Translations under genes and position numbers: made by a program | Shown here: in pieces, positions 60,367 to 64,000 of the stretch | Position numbering within the stretch: the stretch's first letter is position 1 | Layout: each line of letters opens with the position of its first letter | Notes under the pieces: model-generated | What the model was told of the DNA's origin: nothing | The model's input: only the letters and a program-made list of their open reading frames with translations | Databases searched by the model: none | NCBI GenBank assembly: GCA_965178635.1 | Contig: CBCXVT010000027.1 | Span: 1 to 64,000 of the forward strand | Source: GCA-2733415 sp965178635 | GTDB taxonomy: Bacteria > Bacteroidota > Bacteroidia > Flavobacteriales > Flavobacteriaceae | Length of the DNA stretch: 64,000 nt | Direction of reading: 5' to 3'

Positions 60367-62261
60367 TTAATTTTATATTTGTTATTGGGTAATAATTCTA
60401 TTAAAGAGCTATCAGCAAGAGCTCTTAAGGTGTCTAATAATTCATCAGAGCTGCATTGTAGTTGATTTAATAGTTCTGAAGAATTTAAAGAAGCTTCTTT
60501 TAAACTTATGAGTATCTGTTCTTGTAAATTGATACTGTTTTGTTTTTTTGATATTTTTTCAGAAATACAAAATGAGCAAATGCCGCAATTTTCAGTAGAG
60601 TCTTCGCCAAAGTAATTAAGTAGTAACTGCTCTTTACAGCTGGTAGTATCTTGTATGTAATTGGCAACGGAAAGAAATTGCGATTTCTTCAATTCGTTTT
60701 GTTGTGTTAAAAATCTAGAAACACGATTGATGGTTCTATCATCTTCACGAGGTTCTAATAAAGTAATATTGATATCTGAATCAAATAATTGTAATTTAAT
60801 AATGTCATTTTTTTCAATAGATAATAATTGTTCTTTAATACTTGATTTTGTGATTTTTAATTGCGTAGCAATCAAGTTTAAATCGATTGTTATTGTGCTC
60901 TCAAAAGCACCACCATATTTTCTTAAAATAAAATTTAGAACAGTATTATGTTGTTTGTGAGTGCTGATATACCTGATTAAGTTATAATTATCAACTAAAA
61001 ATTGTAATGTCGTTTTATTTTTAAATTCTTTAGAAAATCGCAATACAGCTTGTCTGTCTAAAAAAGTAATGGCGTTTACAGTTTTAGTGATGTTTAATTG
61101 ATAGCGTTTACAAAATTCATAGATGTTAAAATCATAAGTTATATGTTCGCCTTCTTGGTAGGCAATACCTAAATAGCTACAAAGTTTTTTGTAAACAAAT
61201 TTCAAATCTGAAATCTCTGGTAAGGCATGTGTAATTTGATTTTCTAGTGCAGGAATATCACTTTTATTATTTAAAATAATAGCAAATGCTTTTTCGCCAT
61301 TTCTTCCTGCTCTTCCTGCTTCTTGATAATAATTTTCTAGGTTTTCAGTTGGTGAAAGATGAATTACAGTTTTTACATCTGGTTTGTCAATACCCATACC
61401 AAAGGCATTGGTGGCTACCATAACCTGTGCTTCGTTTTTCATCCACAATTTAAAGTGATTATTCTTTTCCTGAGTAGTTAAGCCACCATGGTAGTTTGTA
61501 GATGAAATGCCTAATTCTATAAGATAGTCAGCAAGTTGTTTGGTTTGTTTTCTGTTGCGCACATATATAATTGAAGATTGCGGATTCTTTTTAAGAATCT
61601 GCAATAATTTCCCTTGCTTGTCATCAGTTTCAAAAACCATATACGCCAAATTATCTCTTTTAAAAGAGCTTTTAAAAACGGTAGCATTTTTTAGCTGAAG
61701 ATTTTCAATAATATCCTCAATAACTTTAGGTTTTGCGCTACCAGTTAGTGCAATTGTTGGTATGTTTGGTAGTAACTCTTTAACTTTTTGAATGTTGTTG
61801 TATGCTGGTCTGAAATCATTTCCCCATTGTGAAATACAGTGGGCTTCATCAATAGCAATTAAATTAATATTGATGTTTTTTAAGCGTTCAAGCACAAGGT
61901 CAGATTGTAAACGTTCTGGCGATAAATACATGAATTTGTAATTGCCGTATAGACAATTATTCAGTTCTCTGTCTAAATCTTGGAAACTCAAAGAGCTGTC
62001 AAGCGCAATAGCTTTTATACCTTTTGTTGTTAGATTTTGCACTTGATCTTTCATCAATGCAATTAACGGTGAAACTACTAAACACACACCTTCCATGCAT
62101 AATGCAGGAATCTGATAACAAACGGATTTCCCTCCGCCAGTAGGTAGTAATACAAAACTGTCTTTTTGTGCTATGACATTAGTTATGATCTCTTCTTGTA
62201 AAGGTCTGAATTGGTGGTAATCCCAATACTGTTTCAATATGTCAAGCGGAGCGCTCTTCAT
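60363..62261 (-). CDS. RecQ family DNA helicase
   Basis: RecQ helicases unwind 3'-tailed duplexes and branched DNA in recombination and repair. The 632-aa chain has Walker A (LLPTGGGKSVCYQIPAL), the aromatic-rich-loop region IDEAHCISQWGNDFRPAY, motif VI (QEAGRAGRNGEKAFAI), and the RecQ zinc domain (CKEQLLLNYFGEDS with CGICSFC). It lacks an HRDC domain; after the winged-helix region it ends with a short helical tail. A start overlap of one base (TAATG) with the AAA-ATPase gene and a 4-base overlap with the GNAT gene show a tight operon. Confidence 0.95.
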   Translation of the reverse strand: MKSAPLDILKQYWDYHQFRPLQEEIITNVIAQKDSFVLLPTGGGKSVCYQIPALCMEGVCLVVSPLIALMKDQVQNLTTKGIKAIALDSSLSFQDLDRELNNCLYGNYKFMYLSPERLQSDLVLERLKNININLIAIDEAHCISQWGNDFRPAYNNIQKVKELLPNIPTIALTGSAKPKVIEDIIENLQLKNATVFKSSFKRDNLAYMVFETDDKQGKLLQILKKNPQSSIIYVRNRKQTKQLADYLIELGISSTNYHGGLTTQEKNNHFKLWMKNEAQVMVATNAFGMGIDKPDVKTVIHLSPTENLENYYQEAGRAGRNGEKAFAIILNNKSDIPALENQITHALPEISDLKFVYKKLCSYLGIAYQEGEHITYDFNIYEFCKRYQLNITKTVNAITFLDRQAVLRFSKEFKNKTTLQFLVDNYNLIRYISTHKQHNTVLNFILRKYGGAFESTITIDLNLIATQLKITKSSIKEQLLSIEKNDIIKLQLFDSDINITLLEPREDDRTINRVSRFLTQQNELKKSQFLSVANYIQDTTSCKEQLLLNYFGEDSTENCGICSFCISEKISKKQNSINLQEQILISLKEASLNSSELLNQLQCSSDELLDTLRALADSSLIELLPNNKYKIK

Positions 62262-62797
62262 TAGGAGTACTCTACAACATTTAAAATGTAATTGGCACGT
62301 TCGCTAATTTCTCCAACCGGTACTTCACAAATTTCGTAACCATGATCAGTATAGGTTTTTTTTAGATTGTCTTGAATTTTTAATGCTTCTTCAAAACTCT
62401 CATAACGTTCGTTATCATTTTTGAAAATCTTTTTCCAAGCAGGGAAGAGAAATACAAAATCATAAACAAGTTCTGCGGAAGCTTTAATGACTTTTGGTTC
62501 TGTAGGAACGTTTATATATTCATTGTAAGCAATGATGTCAGGTAAACCTCTATCAATAAAAACAAAACTTCCTTCATGGTTTGTGCAAGCTTCAAATTGT
62601 GCAATTCTTCCAGAAAGTAGTTTCTCGTTAAATTCGTCAGGATTGCTTAAAAATAACTGATCGATACCTCTTTTTTGTGCTTCAAGAATGATAGCTCTTG
62701 AAACTTCTTGAAAGCAAGTATAACCTCTTTTTTCTAGTTCAGAGAGTACGGTAGTTTTTCCAGAACCTGGACTTCCAATTAAAAGAATTCGTTTCAT
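62261..62797 (-). CDS. AAA-type P-loop ATPase (AAA_28-like)
   Basis: The product of the preferred start at 62797 is 178 aa (MKRILLIGSPGSGKTTVLSEL), which puts the Walker A directly after the start as in the family; a start at 62827 would add ten hydrophobic residues. Other landmarks are FQEVSRAIILEAQKRG, FVFIDRGLPDIIAYNEY (Walker B and Asp) and YESFEEALKIQDNLKKTY. AAA_28 proteins resemble nucleotide or nicotinamide kinases; the substrate is unknown. It is the first gene of the AAA-RecQ-GNAT operon. Confidence 0.85.
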   Translation of the reverse strand: MKRILLIGSPGSGKTTVLSELEKRGYTCFQEVSRAIILEAQKRGIDQLFLSNPDEFNEKLLSGRIAQFEACTNHEGSFVFIDRGLPDIIAYNEYINVPTEPKVIKASAELVYDFVFLFPAWKKIFKNDNERYESFEEALKIQDNLKKTYTDHGYEICEVPVGEISERANYILNVVEYS

Positions 62798-62867
62798 TAA
62801 TAATAGTATTGTGATAAGAAAAAGCAAATTAACTAATTATGTATTAATTAAGATTAATTTTATGCTT

Positions 62868-62875
62868 TATATTTG
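62868..62875 (+). promoter_or_regulatory. Bacteroidota -7 box for the DUF493 gene
   Basis: The sequence TATATTTG is an exact TAnnTTTG match. It overlaps the ATG at 62873, so translation cannot begin there; the ATG at 62897 is the likely start. Confidence 0.55.
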
Positions 62876-62896
62876 CAAAATTATATAAACAAAACT

Positions 62897-63193
62897 ATGA
62901 GTACATCTACAAATTCTGATGAATTTTATAAAAAATTAAAAGCACAATTAGAAGAAACAGCTGTGTTTCCGTCACTATATTTATACAAGTTTATTGTGCC
63001 AACAAAAGAGGACGATTCTAAAGTTGATTTGGTGGTGACTAAATTTGATAACTTAGGAGCAGCTATAGTGACTAAAAAGTCGAAAAATGGTAAATATACA
63101 AGTGTGTCTATAGAAGTGAAAATGAAATCAGCAGATGCTGTTATTAAAAAATATAAAGAGGTTACTGTTATTGAAGGTATTATTTCTTTGTAA
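62897..63193 (+). CDS. DUF493 (YbeD-like) family protein
   Basis: The 98-aa product (from ATG 62897) has the DUF493 layout: DEFYKKLKAQLEETAVFPSLYLYKFIVP near the N-terminus, a short acidic stretch, SKNGKYTSVSIEVKMKSADAVIKKYKEV, and the final VIEGIISL. This is a small ferredoxin-like fold of unknown function, thought to be regulatory in E. coli YbeD. The ATG at 62873 was not chosen because the TATATTTG promoter box runs through it. DUF4290 and murA follow on the same strand. Confidence 0.85.
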   Translation: MSTSTNSDEFYKKLKAQLEETAVFPSLYLYKFIVPTKEDDSKVDLVVTKFDNLGAAIVTKKSKNGKYTSVSIEVKMKSADAVIKKYKEVTVIEGIISL

Positions 63194-63291
63194 ATTAATT
63201 CTATAGCTCGTTAAAAATTATTACTTTGCAAGAGTAATTTACTTCCAAGGCTGAACTCGCATGTTTGCCTGATTAAAATAGCATACACATT

Positions 63292-63963
63292 TTGATAGAT
63301 AATATAGAATACAATACAGAACGCAGCAAATTAATTATTCCGGAGTACGGTCGTCATATGCAAAAAATGGTAGATCATGCTATTTCAATTGAAGACCCAG
63401 AAGAGCGTAATAAAGTTGCAAAAGCAATCATTGATGTTATGGGGAATATGAATCCTCATTTACGTGATGTTGCAGATTTTAAGCATAAATTATGGGATCA
63501 GTTATTTATTATTTCTGATTTTAAATTAGATGTTGAGTCGCCTTTTGAAAAACCGTCAAGAGAAGAATTAGCAGCAAAGCCAGAACGTTTACCTTATCCT
63601 CAAAATTTTCCTAAATACCGTTTTTATGGTAATAACATCAAACGAATGATAGATGTCGCGTTAAGTTGGGAAGAAGGTGAGTTGAAACAAGCGTTGATAG
63701 GTACTGTAGCCAATCATATGAAAAAGTGTTTCTTAAACTGGAATAAAGATACTGTTGAAGATGCTGTGATATTCAATCATTTATATGAATTGTCTAATGG
63801 CGGTATCGATGTGACAACAAATGACTTGGTGTTAACCGATTCTAGTGTGTTGTTAAAGTCTAAAGGGCGCTCTAATACTAATAAGAATTACTCTAATTCT
63901 AAGCATACAAACAACAGAAATAACAACAGAAACAATACTAATAAAAACCGTAAAAGGTATTAA
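63292..63963 (+). CDS. DUF4290 domain-containing protein
   Basis: The 223-aa product opens with the family pattern IDNIEYNTERSKLIIPEYGRHMQKMVDHAISIEDPEERNKVAKAIIDVMGNMNPHLRDV, followed by DFKHKLWDQLFIISDF and a disordered tail rich in N, R, K, S and T (residues ~190-223). The start is a TTG at 63292, which matches the family N-terminus. DUF4290 is Bacteroidota-specific and often precedes murA, as here (murA begins 14 bases later). Function is unknown. Confidence 0.85.
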   Translation: MIDNIEYNTERSKLIIPEYGRHMQKMVDHAISIEDPEERNKVAKAIIDVMGNMNPHLRDVADFKHKLWDQLFIISDFKLDVESPFEKPSREELAAKPERLPYPQNFPKYRFYGNNIKRMIDVALSWEEGELKQALIGTVANHMKKCFLNWNKDTVEDAVIFNHLYELSNGGIDVTTNDLVLTDSSVLLKSKGRSNTNKNYSNSKHTNNRNNNRNNTNKNRKRY

Positions 63964-63977
63964 AATAGCTTACTTTA

Positions 63978-64000
63978 ATGGGAACATTTCAAATAGAAGG
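63978..64000 (+). CDS. murA: Start of UDP-N-acetylglucosamine 1-carboxyvinyltransferase (MurA), cut by window edge
   Basis: The first eight codons read MGTFQIEG, the usual flavobacterial MurA start, and the gene follows DUF4290 as in related genomes. MurA makes the first committed peptidoglycan precursor. Only 23 bases are visible, so the call relies on the N-terminus and context. Confidence 0.5.

Noticed and set aside
1..64000. Mobile elements, phage, CRISPR arrays, defence systems
   Set aside because: No transposase, integrase, phage structural gene, cas gene or regularly spaced repeat was found on reading both strands; a homology search could still find a degraded element.

Overview
The window looks like ordinary chromosomal DNA from a member of the Flavobacteriaceae (Bacteroidota). 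Supporting signs are the strongly AT-rich sequence, a type IX secretion (T9SS) type B sorting domain, families mostly found in Bacteroidota (DUF3667, DUF4290, DUF4293, DUF4494, the IcmF-type mutase, a Rho with a long charged N-terminal insert), and many exact copies of the Bacteroidota promoter box TAnnTTTG. No rRNA, CRISPR array, insertion sequence, integrase or phage gene was seen. Gene density is high and the one or two dozen intrinsic terminators are easy to read.

Layout. 1-9.4 kb (all minus): start of a secreted M1-like peptidase cut by the window edge, a 1398-aa T9SS surface protein, a LOG-family nucleotide hydrolase, uvrA and an ATP-grasp enzyme. 9.5-18 kb: icmF, a membrane-tethered LuxR-like regulator, an alanine/glycine:cation symporter, a very small cysteine-rich (metallothionein-like) gene followed by a SigZ-type sigma factor, and an MFS exporter preceded by a probable structured RNA. 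18-27 kb: DUF1684, two tandem DUF3667 genes, crcB, DUF4494, an SRPBCC/GyrI protein, an M49 dipeptidyl-peptidase lipoprotein, and plsC plus an acyl-ACP desaturase. 27-37 kb: a MazG-like hydrolase, pyruvate carboxylase behind a perfect 24-bp palindrome, ilvE, mnmD, an unknown secreted protein, an epimerase, and grpE-dnaJ with a sigma-54-like promoter element. 37-49.5 kb: an ABC-2 exporter plus MscS operon, a sigma-54 activator lacking a DNA-binding domain, PPK2 with an M28 peptidase, DinB-like, MATE, PAP2 and TerB-like genes, and sucC. 49.6-55 kb: a two-component system (histidine kinase, unknown 99-aa protein, NarL-type regulator), DUF4293 and rho. 55-64 kb: proS, two identical tRNA-Glu genes and rpsT on the minus strand, a lipoprotein with extreme low-complexity sequence, an OmpP1/FadL-type porin, an operon of AAA ATPase, RecQ and GNAT, then DUF493, DUF4290 and the first codons of murA.

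Most of the region is housekeeping: DNA repair and recombination (uvrA, recQ), translation (proS, tRNA-Glu, rpsT, mnmD), central carbon metabolism (pyc, sucC, icmF, ilvE), membrane lipid synthesis (plsC, desaturase) and protein folding (grpE, dnaJ). The most unusual items are the 34-residue, 11-cysteine peptide beside a cysteine-tailed sigma factor, the candidate RNA between 17.97 and 18.12 kb, the sigma-54-type element at grpE together with an activator lacking its HTH, and the palindrome on the pyc promoter. All family names come from reading protein sequence by eye; no search was run.
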